Source: Aquibacillus kalidii
GTDB lineage: Bacteria; Bacillota; Bacilli; Bacillales; Amphibacillaceae
DNA: 64,000 nt
NCBI RefSeq assembly: GCF_014280935.1
Contig: NZ_JACLZI010000027.1
Span: 29,593-93,592 of the forward strand
Reading direction: 5' to 3'
The translations under genes and the position numbers were made by a program. Of this stretch, positions 18,123-26,614 are shown one piece after another (the stretch's first letter is position 1; each line of letters opens with the position of its first letter). The notes below the pieces were generated by a model. That model was given only the letters and a program-made list of their open reading frames with translations, was not told the origin of the DNA and made no database searches.

Positions 18123-19283
18123 TTATTCCATTGCCGCTTCAATATATTTTCTATACTTTTCCGCAATTACTGGCAGACTATACTGTCTTAATACATACTC
18201 TCTGCCTTTTCGCTTAATTTCCTGATATTTGTCTTCATCATATAATAATAATTCTATGGCGTTGGTTGTAGAAATGATATCTCTCTCATTGACTAGTATA
18301 GCTACTTCCTTTTCTCTAGCTAAATGTGTAATTCCCCCACTATTAGAAGACACAACCGGTAGTCCACTAGCCATTGCCTCCACATTAACAACTCCAAAGT
18401 ATTCTTCCCATTTAGATGTTGAAACTGGGTGACCTACAAATAAATCTGCCTTCCTGTATAGTGCTGGCAGTTCGTGGTGAGGTATAGGGTCCAAAAATTC
18501 AATTTGATCCTCTAATCCTTCATCCTTGACCATATTTTCTAAAAATTTCTTTGATTCACCTGAACCAATAATTTTAAGTTTAACATTATCATCCATTTTC
18601 ATTATTGGAGCTACAGCTTCAATTATATAATGGACACCTTTTTCCATAACAAGTCTAGCTACACAGAGTATCACTTTTTCTTTAGATTGCTTCTTCTTTA
18701 CTTCTGCTGGAGAAAACAAATCAGTATCTACAGGGTGCCCTAATATTACAAACTGTTTAGAGATTTGTTCTTTTGACAGCCCTAAGTCCCTGAATCTTTC
18801 AGCTGCTTTAGGTGCAGTCAACCAGATAATACTTGATTGTTCTAAAGCTTTCACAACCTGTTTTCGCTTTAGTCTCCAATTTATCGAATTGGCTTGTCCC
18901 ATTAATGTTAACGAAGAATCAAAAGCCAAGGGAATATCCCAACTTCTAGATAAGACTGCAGCTTGCATACCCTGATTATATACAGTTGGATCACACCCTA
19001 GAATAAAATCAAATTTATCCTTATATTTATTTAATATCTGTTTTTTAAATAATAATGGTTTTTTTAAAAAACTTGTTCGATTTATTACAGCTCTTGCATC
19101 GTAAGGAATAGTTATAATATTTAATTCGGAGTCTTCAAAAGTGTCACGATCATCCATCATAATTGTAAATTCCCAACCATAATTGTTTTGTAAATACTTA
19201 TAAATTAATGCCATCGCTTCAAAAGCAGTCCCATTTGCTATTACTCCAGGACGATAAGATAGCACCTTTAATGGCTTTGTCAT
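18123..19283 (-). CDS. Glycosyltransferase family 4
   Basis: A 386-residue GT-B enzyme. It contains KVILCVARLVMEKGVHYIIEA (shared by GT4 donors domains), LYRKADLFVGHP and EYFGVVNVEAMASGLPVV, the last holding the EX7E-like motif. AGGTGG lies seven bases before ATG 19283. It starts 10 bases after the flippase stop on the minus strand, so the two are almost certainly co-transcribed. Confidence 0.9.
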   Translation of the reverse strand: MTKPLKVLSYRPGVIANGTAFEAMALIYKYLQNNYGWEFTIMMDDRDTFEDSELNIITIPYDARAVINRTSFLKKPLLFKKQILNKYKDKFDFILGCDPTVYNQGMQAAVLSRSWDIPLAFDSSLTLMGQANSINWRLKRKQVVKALEQSSIIWLTAPKAAERFRDLGLSKEQISKQFVILGHPVDTDLFSPAEVKKKQSKEKVILCVARLVMEKGVHYIIEAVAPIMKMDDNVKLKIIGSGESKKFLENMVKDEGLEDQIEFLDPIPHHELPALYRKADLFVGHPVSTSKWEEYFGVVNVEAMASGLPVVSSNSGGITHLAREKEVAILVNERDIISTTNAIELLLYDEDKYQEIKRKGREYVLRQYSLPVIAEKYRKYIEAAME

Positions 19284-19293
19284 ATAATACCAC

Positions 19294-20634
19294 CTATTTA
19301 CTAAATTTTTTTAGAATATAAAAAGTAAACAACGCTTTTGTTTGCATAATAAATATTGGCCTTACTTTAGAAAAGAAAACATGCATTAAATATGAGGCTA
19401 CTGCCTGTGATATTAAAGTTGCATAGGCAGCACCAACAATACCATACTTAGGAATTAATATAGCATTAAGAACTAGGTTAATAACTGCCCCACCACTATT
19501 AGTAATAAAGGAATATTTAGTTAGGTTTTCATTAACAATGTAGGGATTCCTTGCCACGCCAAGAAAAACGAATACAGCTGACCAAATGTGTATAGACAAG
19601 ACCTCTCCTGCACTGTGGTATTCTGAACCATATAGAAGACTTATTAACCAATCAGAAAGAAAAGTCATAGGTAATGCTATAAGAACTGCAGATAAGACAA
19701 CTACTCTATATAGAAGTAAATTATAATAATTATATGCATCCTTGTTTTGACTATTTTTAGCGTTTGTTAAGTATGGTGCAACTGTTGTAACTAGAACAGT
19801 TGGAATAATATACCATGACTCTGACAATCTTAATGCAGCAGTGTATTGTCCGACTGCACTATCACCCAGAATTTGCCGAAGCATTATTTGGTCTGTTTTC
19901 ATATAAATTGTGATTACTAAACCAGAGAATATTAATGGCCAGCTATCTTTTAAAAGTGAGATAGCCGTAATTTTACTATAAGACCACGCCTGAATATCCC
20001 CTGATTTTTTATACCAAATCACCAAAAATAGTGCGATTAAAATCATTTCTAACATAGTGACAATTGCAAAGAATGCCAAAGGTTGATTTAATACAATTCC
20101 CAAAATTTTTAATAGCGAAGTAAAGATGAAGGCAAAACCTCTAGAATAGGCAACATATTTAGAAATTACCTGTGATTGAAACCAAAAGTCAACTACATCT
20201 AAAGATTTAAATATCATACCGAAAGAAATTATCCCAATTAACCAGACTGTTACTTTCTCATCACTATGAACTATTAATCCTAGGGTAACAGATATAATAG
20301 CTACTGCAATTCCGCCTACTAATTTAAGTAGGAAGGCCGTCCCTAATATCTCATCCTTCTTTTCAGGAGAGCGTACTACATTCCTTACAACTATACCGTC
20401 TAATCCTAGAGTAGCAAACGACGAGAATATTAATACAAAAGCCTGAGCATATCCTAATAATCCATAGTCATCTGGACCTAAATATCTAGCTACCCAAATA
20501 CCAACAAACAGCCCTACAATCATCCGTAGAACTCGTTCTAAAAACAGCCAACTCGTATTTGAAAGTATTTTTTTAAATGTTTGGTTAGAACTTAGTCTGT
20601 TTAATACCCTATAAAGGGAATTTTTTATATTCAT
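19294..20634 (-). CDS. Polysaccharide repeat-unit flippase (Wzx/MOP family)
   Basis: A 446-residue integral membrane protein with about 12-14 hydrophobic segments. The N-terminal SNTSWLFLERVLRMIVGLFVG and ARYLGPDDYGLLGYAQAF stretch is typical of RfbX/Wzx proteins, which move lipid-linked repeat units across the membrane. The ribosome binding site is weak (AGG at distance). The gene order GT2 - flippase - GT4 - GT2 - GT4 - manC supports a Wzx/Wzy-type pathway. Confidence 0.9.
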   Translation of the reverse strand: MNIKNSLYRVLNRLSSNQTFKKILSNTSWLFLERVLRMIVGLFVGIWVARYLGPDDYGLLGYAQAFVLIFSSFATLGLDGIVVRNVVRSPEKKDEILGTAFLLKLVGGIAVAIISVTLGLIVHSDEKVTVWLIGIISFGMIFKSLDVVDFWFQSQVISKYVAYSRGFAFIFTSLLKILGIVLNQPLAFFAIVTMLEMILIALFLVIWYKKSGDIQAWSYSKITAISLLKDSWPLIFSGLVITIYMKTDQIMLRQILGDSAVGQYTAALRLSESWYIIPTVLVTTVAPYLTNAKNSQNKDAYNYYNLLLYRVVVLSAVLIALPMTFLSDWLISLLYGSEYHSAGEVLSIHIWSAVFVFLGVARNPYIVNENLTKYSFITNSGGAVINLVLNAILIPKYGIVGAAYATLISQAVASYLMHVFFSKVRPIFIMQTKALFTFYILKKFSK

Positions 20635-20764
20635 TAAGATCAGCCTACTTATTATAGTATTATTACAGATTTTTATTTCTTGAATCTAGAAATTCACTGA
20701 AACTTTTTATTTTAATTTTTAATAGAATTTTCATGAAATATCCTAGAAAATAACTTTACTACCT

Positions 20765-21538
20765 TTATAGATACGTTTTTATAACAGCCCTTATAGCATA
20801 ATTTGTAAAATACCACGAAGACTTAATAATCCCTAAACCCTCTATATTGCGATAAACAAACCAATTCTTCTTAGCAGCTTTTATTTTGTTACTTGATATA
20901 GAACCCGGAACAATTCTATATTGTGATAGTGATAGTTTTAAACCATATGCATTTATCCCTGCTTTTAATATTTTTAACCAAAGAGCAAAATCCTGTCGGG
21001 TCTTTATATTTGGCATCTTACAATCTTTAATTTTATCCCTATCTAGGATAACAGTTAAACATCCAATAGCCCCAGGACTCTTTAACAAATGTGTATAATC
21101 TACCTCTTTAACAGCGTGAACTGACTTACTGGTAAAATTGCCTGCAACATCCATAATTTCATAGCTTGTAAATGTAAAAGCATAGTCATTTGTTTGCATG
21201 AATTTTATCTGTTCACTTAGTTTATTTGGTTTCCATATGTCATCAGAATCTAAAAAGGCAATATATCTTCCTTTTGCTTTAGAAATAGCAGTATTTCTTG
21301 CAACCGCAGCTCCACTATTATTTTCTAATTTGATTAAATGAATTCTACCGTCTTTTTTACTGTACTTTTCAACGATTTTAACTGTATCGTCGCTTGAGCA
21401 ATCATCTACTATGATCATTTCCCAATTACTGTACGATTGATTCAAAACACTTTTTATAGTTTCTCCTATAAATCTTGCTGAATTATAGGAAGGAGTTATT
21501 ATTGTTACTAGCGATTCTTGACTATCCGAAATACTCAT
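20765..21538 (-). CDS. Glycosyltransferase family 2
   Basis: A 257-residue GT-A enzyme with VTIITPSYNSARFIGETI, WEMIIVDDCSSDDT, NSGAAVARN and the DxD-type site FLDSDDIWKPNKL. The C-terminal part (QYRIVPGSISSNK) resembles GT2 enzymes of capsule loci. GAAGGAG sits seven bases before ATG 21538; the ATG two codons upstream is too close to that site. It is the first gene of the minus-strand polysaccharide run, divergent from the polymerase gene across an intergenic region with an 11-bp inverted repeat. Confidence 0.9.
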   Translation of the reverse strand: MSISDSQESLVTIITPSYNSARFIGETIKSVLNQSYSNWEMIIVDDCSSDDTVKIVEKYSKKDGRIHLIKLENNSGAAVARNTAISKAKGRYIAFLDSDDIWKPNKLSEQIKFMQTNDYAFTFTSYEIMDVAGNFTSKSVHAVKEVDYTHLLKSPGAIGCLTVILDRDKIKDCKMPNIKTRQDFALWLKILKAGINAYGLKLSLSQYRIVPGSISSNKIKAAKKNWFVYRNIEGLGIIKSSWYFTNYAIRAVIKTYL

Positions 21539-21582
21539 AATCATTCTCCTTCAAATTTGCTATAGTTTAATTTTATATTTTT

Positions 21583-21616
21583 ATGTTATTATTTTTCAGT
21601 GAGACAATAATAACAT
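21583..21616. promoter_or_regulatory. 11-bp inverted repeat in the divergent polysaccharide promoter region
   Basis: ATGTTATTATT (21583-21593) and AATAATAACAT (21606-21616) are exact inverted copies separated by 12 bases. They lie between two divergent genes of the polysaccharide locus, where a regulator could control both sides. It could instead be an RNA hairpin in one leader. No T-run follows. Confidence 0.5.
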
Positions 21617-21702
21617 GTGTACATTTTTACCCTTAATATTGTCTGAATAGATATTTTATGTCAAGATATGATTATTGTAATAAAAGGAAAGGATTGTTTT
21701 CT

Positions 21703-23127
21703 ATGCCGTTCACCCATATAAAGAATAGCACAATAATTAACATACTAATTATAATACTACTATTCGCCCCAGCACCTGGTATTTTATTCGGTAGTGTAAG
21801 TATAAAATTAATCGATCTAATGGTGTTAGGATTAAGTTACTTGGTGTTATTTTACTTATATATAGTTAGTCGCAAAGAGTATCATAGCCCAAATATACTA
21901 TTTTCAAAAGATAAAGTTTTGTTATTTTTTGGAAGTGCATCAATTAGTGTCATTCTATCTACTGTCTATGGTAGTTTCGCTTTCAAAGAAGAAACTTCCC
22001 TAACCGATGTTTATGAACTGTATCGCTACTTCTACTATGCTTCATTCTATTTAATTGCGGTTTATTTTGTTAAAGATGTAAAATCACTACTTAAATGTTT
22101 TATTATTTCAGTTTTTGTTGTTGAATTATTTGGGGTTCTACAATTTTATAATCTTTTTAATATCAATAATAATCTTGGGTTGCTATATACTCAAAATGAA
22201 AGTTTTCATCATATGATTCAAAATCAGCATCGTATTACTAGTACATTTAAAAATCCCAATTTATATGGTTCATTTTTGATAATTGTTATTAGTCTAACGT
22301 TATCTTTGATCGTTCTATTGAAAGAGAAAAGCAGAAGTCTAACTCTTTTATTATTTGCATTGCTTACATTAACATTACTTAATGTGTTTTTATCAACCTC
22401 AAGAACAACAATTATTACTTCATTTGGATTAATTTGTTATTCCGTATTTATGTTTCTGGTTACAAGAAAGGACACTTTCAAAGGATTGTTAACAAAATAT
22501 ATAATAATTTTTTGTGTATTTGTACTTCTTGCGGTATCCTTTGTCCCAAGTATTCCATATTTAAGTACAGCTGCAAATAGTATTGTGTCAACTTTTGAAA
22601 AATACACTCAAAGTGAAGATTCAGCAAACAATAATAAAAATAGAAAAACAAAAGATGAAAAAGACAATTCCTCAGATACAGAGAGTGATGAGGAAGAAAA
22701 TACTGTTAATAAAGTAAAAGAGTCATTAGAAACGGTTGACAGTTTTAATAATAGATATGGAGCATGGGAAGTTAATTTGAACTACTTTGAAAAATCACCA
22801 ATTATTGGAGCAGGTCCCATGAAGAATGGTTATCCCCTTGCAGATAATGCTTATATTTATTTATTAGCTAGATATGGTGTAGTAGGCTTTTTGATATATA
22901 TTTCCTTTATACTGATCATTTATATAAAAACTTTGATCACAATTTTCAAAAAAAATAGAAGTACAGTAGAATTAGTTACTTCAAGTACTGTAAATATTAT
23001 ATTGGTAGCCTACCTAGTTATTGGTTTTGTATCTGAAGTGTGGCTTAATATTCAATCAATGATATTTTTATTCATACTATTAGGCATACTGAATAACAAA
23101 AAGGTACACCAACATTTCAAACTATAA
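21703..23127 (+). CDS. O-antigen ligase/polymerase-like membrane protein (Wzy-type)
   Basis: A 474-residue protein with about ten membrane helices. A large loop in the C-terminal half contains a very acidic stretch (SDTESDEEENT). The sequence PIIGAGPMKNGYPLADNAYIY followed by RYGVVGFL is the usual O-antigen ligase/Wzy pattern. It would polymerise the repeat units outside the membrane. I prefer ATG 21703, which follows GGAAAGGA by nine bases, over ATG 21658, which has no good site. It is on the opposite strand to the glycosyltransferase run. Confidence 0.82.
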   Translation: MPFTHIKNSTIINILIIILLFAPAPGILFGSVSIKLIDLMVLGLSYLVLFYLYIVSRKEYHSPNILFSKDKVLLFFGSASISVILSTVYGSFAFKEETSLTDVYELYRYFYYASFYLIAVYFVKDVKSLLKCFIISVFVVELFGVLQFYNLFNINNNLGLLYTQNESFHHMIQNQHRITSTFKNPNLYGSFLIIVISLTLSLIVLLKEKSRSLTLLLFALLTLTLLNVFLSTSRTTIITSFGLICYSVFMFLVTRKDTFKGLLTKYIIIFCVFVLLAVSFVPSIPYLSTAANSIVSTFEKYTQSEDSANNNKNRKTKDEKDNSSDTESDEEENTVNKVKESLETVDSFNNRYGAWEVNLNYFEKSPIIGAGPMKNGYPLADNAYIYLLARYGVVGFLIYISFILIIYIKTLITIFKKNRSTVELVTSSTVNIILVAYLVIGFVSEVWLNIQSMIFLFILLGILNNKKVHQHFKL

Positions 23128-23136
23128 TAATTTTAG

Positions 23137-23181
23137 AAGAAGCTACATTCCATTTTAGATTGAATGGAATGTAGCTTCTTT
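23137..23181. terminator. Bidirectional terminator between polymerase and galU
   Basis: A perfect 18-bp stem (23137-23154 and 23163-23180) with an 8-base loop lies between two convergent genes. T-rich sequence follows on the plus strand and an A-rich stretch precedes it. Confidence 0.9.
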
Positions 23182-23194
23182 TTAACAGGTATTG

Positions 23195-24067
23195 TTAAAA
23201 CTGTTTTTCTTTCAAAAACTCTATTAGTTCTTCTTTTAAGTCCTCTCGCTGAAGTGCAAAATCGACAGTGGCCTTTATGAAACCAAGCTTATTACCAATA
23301 TCATATCTTTTACCAGTAAAGTTGTAAGCATACACATTTTGACTTTCATTAAGCTTTTCTATTGCATCCGTTAATTGTATCTCTCCACCTTTTCCAGGCT
23401 CTAATTTCTCTAAAATATTAAATATTTCTGGAGTTAAAATATATCTTCCCATGACTGCATAATTTGATGGAGCTTCTTCCTTTGATGGCTTCTCTACTAA
23501 AGATTTAACCTTAATAGTATTATTGACAATCTCAAATTTTTCATCTGGTGCAATTACACCATAACTTGATACCAAATCTTCTGGAACCTGCTGAACACCT
23601 ACTACTGATGCTTCTTTTTGGTTATAAATTTTTATTAACTGCTCTAAACAAGGTTCATCAGATTGAACAATATCATCACCCAACAAAACAGCAAATGGCT
23701 CATTTCCAATAAATCGGTTGGCACAATAAATGGCATGCCCTAACCCCTTGGGCTCTTTTTGTCGTATGTAGTGAATATTGGCTAGTGAAGAGATTTGTTT
23801 AACTTCACTAAGAATATCTGCTTTTTCCTTCTTCGCTAATGTCTCTTCTAGCTCATAAGAAGTGTCAAAATGATCTTCTATAGCTCTTTTCCCTCTTCCT
23901 GAAACAATAATGATATCTTCTATTCCAGATGCAACAGCTTCCTCAACTATATATTGTATCGTTGGCTTATCCACTATGGGTAACATCTCTTTTGGCTGAG
24001 CCTTAGTGGCTGGTAAAAATCTTGTGCCTAAACCAGCAGCGGGAATTATCGCCTTTCTAATATTCAT
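23195..24067 (-). CDS. galU: UTP-glucose-1-phosphate uridylyltransferase
   Basis: A 290-residue GalU/GtaB-type enzyme making UDP-glucose. Near the N-terminus it carries [20 protein letters not shown], then [24 protein letters not shown] and [15 protein letters not shown]-glucose would serve wall glycopolymers or the polysaccharide made by this locus. AAGGAG precedes ATG 24067. It stands alone on the minus strand, divergent from the LCP gene. Confidence 0.95.
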   Translation of the reverse strand: MNIRKAIIPAAGLGTRFLPATKAQPKEMLPIVDKPTIQYIVEEAVASGIEDIIIVSGRGKRAIEDHFDTSYELEETLAKKEKADILSEVKQISSLANIHYIRQKEPKGLGHAIYCANRFIGNEPFAVLLGDDIVQSDEPCLEQLIKIYNQKEASVVGVQQVPEDLVSSYGVIAPDEKFEIVNNTIKVKSLVEKPSKEEAPSNYAVMGRYILTPEIFNILEKLEPGKGGEIQLTDAIEKLNESQNVYAYNFTGKRYDIGNKLGFIKATVDFALQREDLKEELIEFLKEKQF

Positions 24068-24203
24068 AAAATTACTCTCCTTATATCGAAAATATATTTA
24101 TGCATTTAATGTTGTTAAAATATTTTCAGTAAATCCTTAGCGACAATATTTTATCATACACTTTAGTTTACTTACAATTATATGAAGATCAACCACTTTA
24201 ATA

Positions 24204-24245
24204 TTTCGACAAATTGTTTTCAGGAAATAGTTTATAGTGTATAAT
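24204..24245 (+). promoter_or_regulatory. 0A-box-like site and sigma-A-type promoter of the LCP gene
   Basis: TTTCGACAAA (24204-24213) is the reverse complement of TTTGTCGAAA, a good Spo0A-box match. It is followed by a possible -35 TTTTCA (24217-24222) and a perfect -10 TATAAT (24240-24245) at 17-bp spacing, about 55 bases before the GTG start. Confidence 0.5.
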
Positions 24246-24298
24246 ACTTTTTTAGAGGATTTTGCATCAATTTTCTGAAAATAAGGGGATATTTAATT

Positions 24299-25264
24299 GT
24301 GAAACGAAAAGAATTAAAAAAGAAGATTAAGCGAAAAGGCTTACTTAAAAAAGTCATTATTTCTTTTTTTCTATTAGTTGTCATACTGCTTGGGGGCGGA
24401 GGATACCTATATTTCCAAGCATATAAAGCTACAAGTGCATCTTTTGATGACCTTGGTGGAAGAGAAAAGTCTGATTTAAGAGTTGAAACAGTGTCGATTG
24501 ATAAAGATCCTATTTCTGTCTTGCTTCTTGGAATTGAAGATTATTCTTCTGGTGGAAGTAACGGAAGATCGGATTCCATTATAGTTTTAACATTTAACCA
24601 AGAACAAAAGTCTCTAAAAATGTTGAGTATACCACGAGACTCTTTCGTAACGATTGCGGGTAGAGGAATAGAAGATAAGATAAACCATTCCTACGCATTT
24701 GGTGGACCGGAAATGACAATCGAGACCGTTGAAGATTTATTAAATATCCCTATCGATTATTATGCCACAGTTAACTTTGAAGGATTCAAAAATGTGGTAG
24801 ACATAGTTGGAGGTGTAACTGTAGATGTTCCTTTTGATTTCTCAGAAGACAGTGATGACCATACAGGGAAGTTGTATTATACCGAAGGAGAAATGCTTTT
24901 AAACGGTAAAGAGGCACTTGGCTATGCTAGAATGAGAAAACAAGATCCTCTTGGCGATATTGGCAGAGGGGACCGGCAAAAACAAGTAGTAAAAGCAGTT
25001 ATTGATAAGCTAACATCCGCTAGCACTGTATTTAAAATTGATGACCTTTCTGATGAATATGGTGAAAATGTGATTTCTAACATGAAACTAAAAGAAATTT
25101 TCAACTTCTATAAAGAATATAAGGATTTTAATACGTCAAATATTGAACAACTAAAAATTGAGGGTTCAAATGGCAATATAGATGGAATTTACTACTATAT
25201 GCTTGACGAACAATCTTTAACCAATATTAGTAATACATTAAGAGAACATCTTGAATTACCATAA
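24299..25264 (+). CDS. LytR-CpsA-Psr (LCP) family wall-polymer ligase
   Basis: A 321-residue membrane-anchored enzyme: basic N-terminus, one membrane helix (about 18-38), then an extracellular LCP domain with GRSDSIIVLTF, LSIPRDSFV (an Arg of the pyrophosphate site), INHSYAFGG and GRGDRQKQVVKAV. The family transfers lipid-linked glycopolymers to peptidoglycan. GTG 24299 follows AAGGGG. Its neighbour on the other strand is a TagO-type gene, so the pair likely handles teichoic acid or capsule attachment. Confidence 0.92.
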   Translation: MKRKELKKKIKRKGLLKKVIISFFLLVVILLGGGGYLYFQAYKATSASFDDLGGREKSDLRVETVSIDKDPISVLLLGIEDYSSGGSNGRSDSIIVLTFNQEQKSLKMLSIPRDSFVTIAGRGIEDKINHSYAFGGPEMTIETVEDLLNIPIDYYATVNFEGFKNVVDIVGGVTVDVPFDFSEDSDDHTGKLYYTEGEMLLNGKEALGYARMRKQDPLGDIGRGDRQKQVVKAVIDKLTSASTVFKIDDLSDEYGENVISNMKLKEIFNFYKEYKDFNTSNIEQLKIEGSNGNIDGIYYYMLDEQSLTNISNTLREHLELP

Positions 25265-25271
25265 ATCAGTA

Positions 25272-25306
25272 AAAAATTCCTCTTTAAGACGAAGAGGAAT
25301 TTTTTA
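25272..25306. terminator. Bidirectional terminator between LCP gene and tagO
   Basis: A 13-bp perfect stem (AAAAATTCCTCTT, AAGAGGAATTTTT) with a 7-base loop overlaps the 3' end of the minus-strand tagO. A and T runs flank both sides. Confidence 0.9.
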
Positions 25307-26390
25307 CTTTCGTTTTGTTACTTTTCACCTTCTTGTAAACCTTCTTACTATACCTCAGAACAGGCCTTCTTCCTTTTCCTACGACACCAACCATCTCTGC
25401 AAAAAGGTGGAGTAAGATTAACATTAAGAAAGAAATTACTAGTGATAAACTTAATGATGCATTTGAAAACAAAATCGCTAACACTCCAAAGATACCACTA
25501 AATCCATATAGAATTAGAACAGTATTTCGGTGGCTAAAACCAGCAGCTAATAGTTGATGGTGTATATGATTCTTATCAGGCATCATTATCCCTTCACCGT
25601 TTAGCATTCTTCTTACAATCGAGAATAATGTATCAAAAATTGGTAATGCTAAAACAATTATAGGTATTACGAAACTGAATAACGTTACATTTTTAAATAA
25701 ACCCAGTATCGAGATAACAGAAATCATATAGCCCAAGAACATCGATCCCGTATCACCCATATAAATGGTAGCGGGATTAAAGTTATGAAAGAGGAATCCA
25801 ATATTACTCGCTATCAATACCACACATAGATAGATAACCAAGAGCCGATGGTCAGCTATAGCCATAAACAGAATACTTGATAACGCAATGGTGGAGACCC
25901 CAGATGCCAGCCCATCTAAACCATCAATTAAATTGATAGCATTTGATATCCCAATTACCCAAACAATGGTAAGCATAATCCCAAAGGTCTCATTTAATTC
26001 TACAAGTCCAAATAAAGGAATTGTAATTCTTTCTATGGTAATACCAGCAAAAATAATAACTAAAGACGCTGCTAGCTGTCCTCCTAGTTTTAGGACTGGT
26101 CTAATTTGATACTTATCATCTAAAATGCCCGTCAAAATTATAATAACTGCACCAATACTTATAGAAACAAAACTTTCGTGCTGTGGACTTAAGTATAGTA
26201 GTCCCATAAAGGTTCCTAAGAAAATTGCCAATCCACCTAATCTTGGCGTAATTTCTTTATGAACCTTCCGGTGATCCGGTACATCCATAGCTCCAATCTT
26301 CAGTGCTAGTTTTTTTACTGGATAAACAAGTAATACTGTGGACACTAAAGATATAATGAATGCTAATAATAGTTCTGTTATACTAATCAT
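25284..26390 (-). CDS. tagO: Undecaprenyl-phosphate GlcNAc-1-phosphate transferase (TagO family), copy 2
   Basis: A 368-residue multi-helix membrane enzyme with GILDDKYQIRP, NAINLIDGLDGLASG, MGDTGSMFLGY and KNHIHHQLLAAGFSH. It catalyses the first step of wall teichoic acid synthesis in B. subtilis. The basic C-terminal tail ends in a Lys/Ser stretch. Placement beside an LCP ligase gene makes this copy the likelier true TagO; copy 1 at 8.9-9.9 kb shares the same motifs. The binding site is modest (AGGG). Confidence 0.88.
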   Translation of the reverse strand: MISITELLLAFIISLVSTVLLVYPVKKLALKIGAMDVPDHRKVHKEITPRLGGLAIFLGTFMGLLYLSPQHESFVSISIGAVIIILTGILDDKYQIRPVLKLGGQLAASLVIIFAGITIERITIPLFGLVELNETFGIMLTIVWVIGISNAINLIDGLDGLASGVSTIALSSILFMAIADHRLLVIYLCVVLIASNIGFLFHNFNPATIYMGDTGSMFLGYMISVISILGLFKNVTLFSFVIPIIVLALPIFDTLFSIVRRMLNGEGIMMPDKNHIHHQLLAAGFSHRNTVLILYGFSGIFGVLAILFSNASLSLSLVISFLMLILLHLFAEMVGVVGKGRRPVLRYSKKVYKKVKSNKTKVKNSSSS

Positions 26391-26576
26391 AATATCCCTG
26401 CTTTTAATTAATTATTTCCTTCTTACTATTTGTCTTATCTCCAATAGTATGTCAATTAAATCCTTCCAACTATTTTCAAAAATTTCCACTCTATTCGCTA
26501 GTTTAACATTTGTCATTAAAAATTCATATTTATATTTATTAATTTTGCTTTTTTTTTATTAAGAATTTCAACTGAG

Positions 26577-26608
26577 AAAAGCACTCCAATTATTTTGGAG
26601 TGCTTTTT
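26577..26608 (-). terminator. Rho-independent terminator of the efflux operon
   Basis: A perfect 13-bp stem (AAAAGCACTCCAA, TTGGAGTGCTTTT) with a five-base loop lies just after the RND stop. Confidence 0.85.
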
Positions 26609-26614
26609 TACAAA

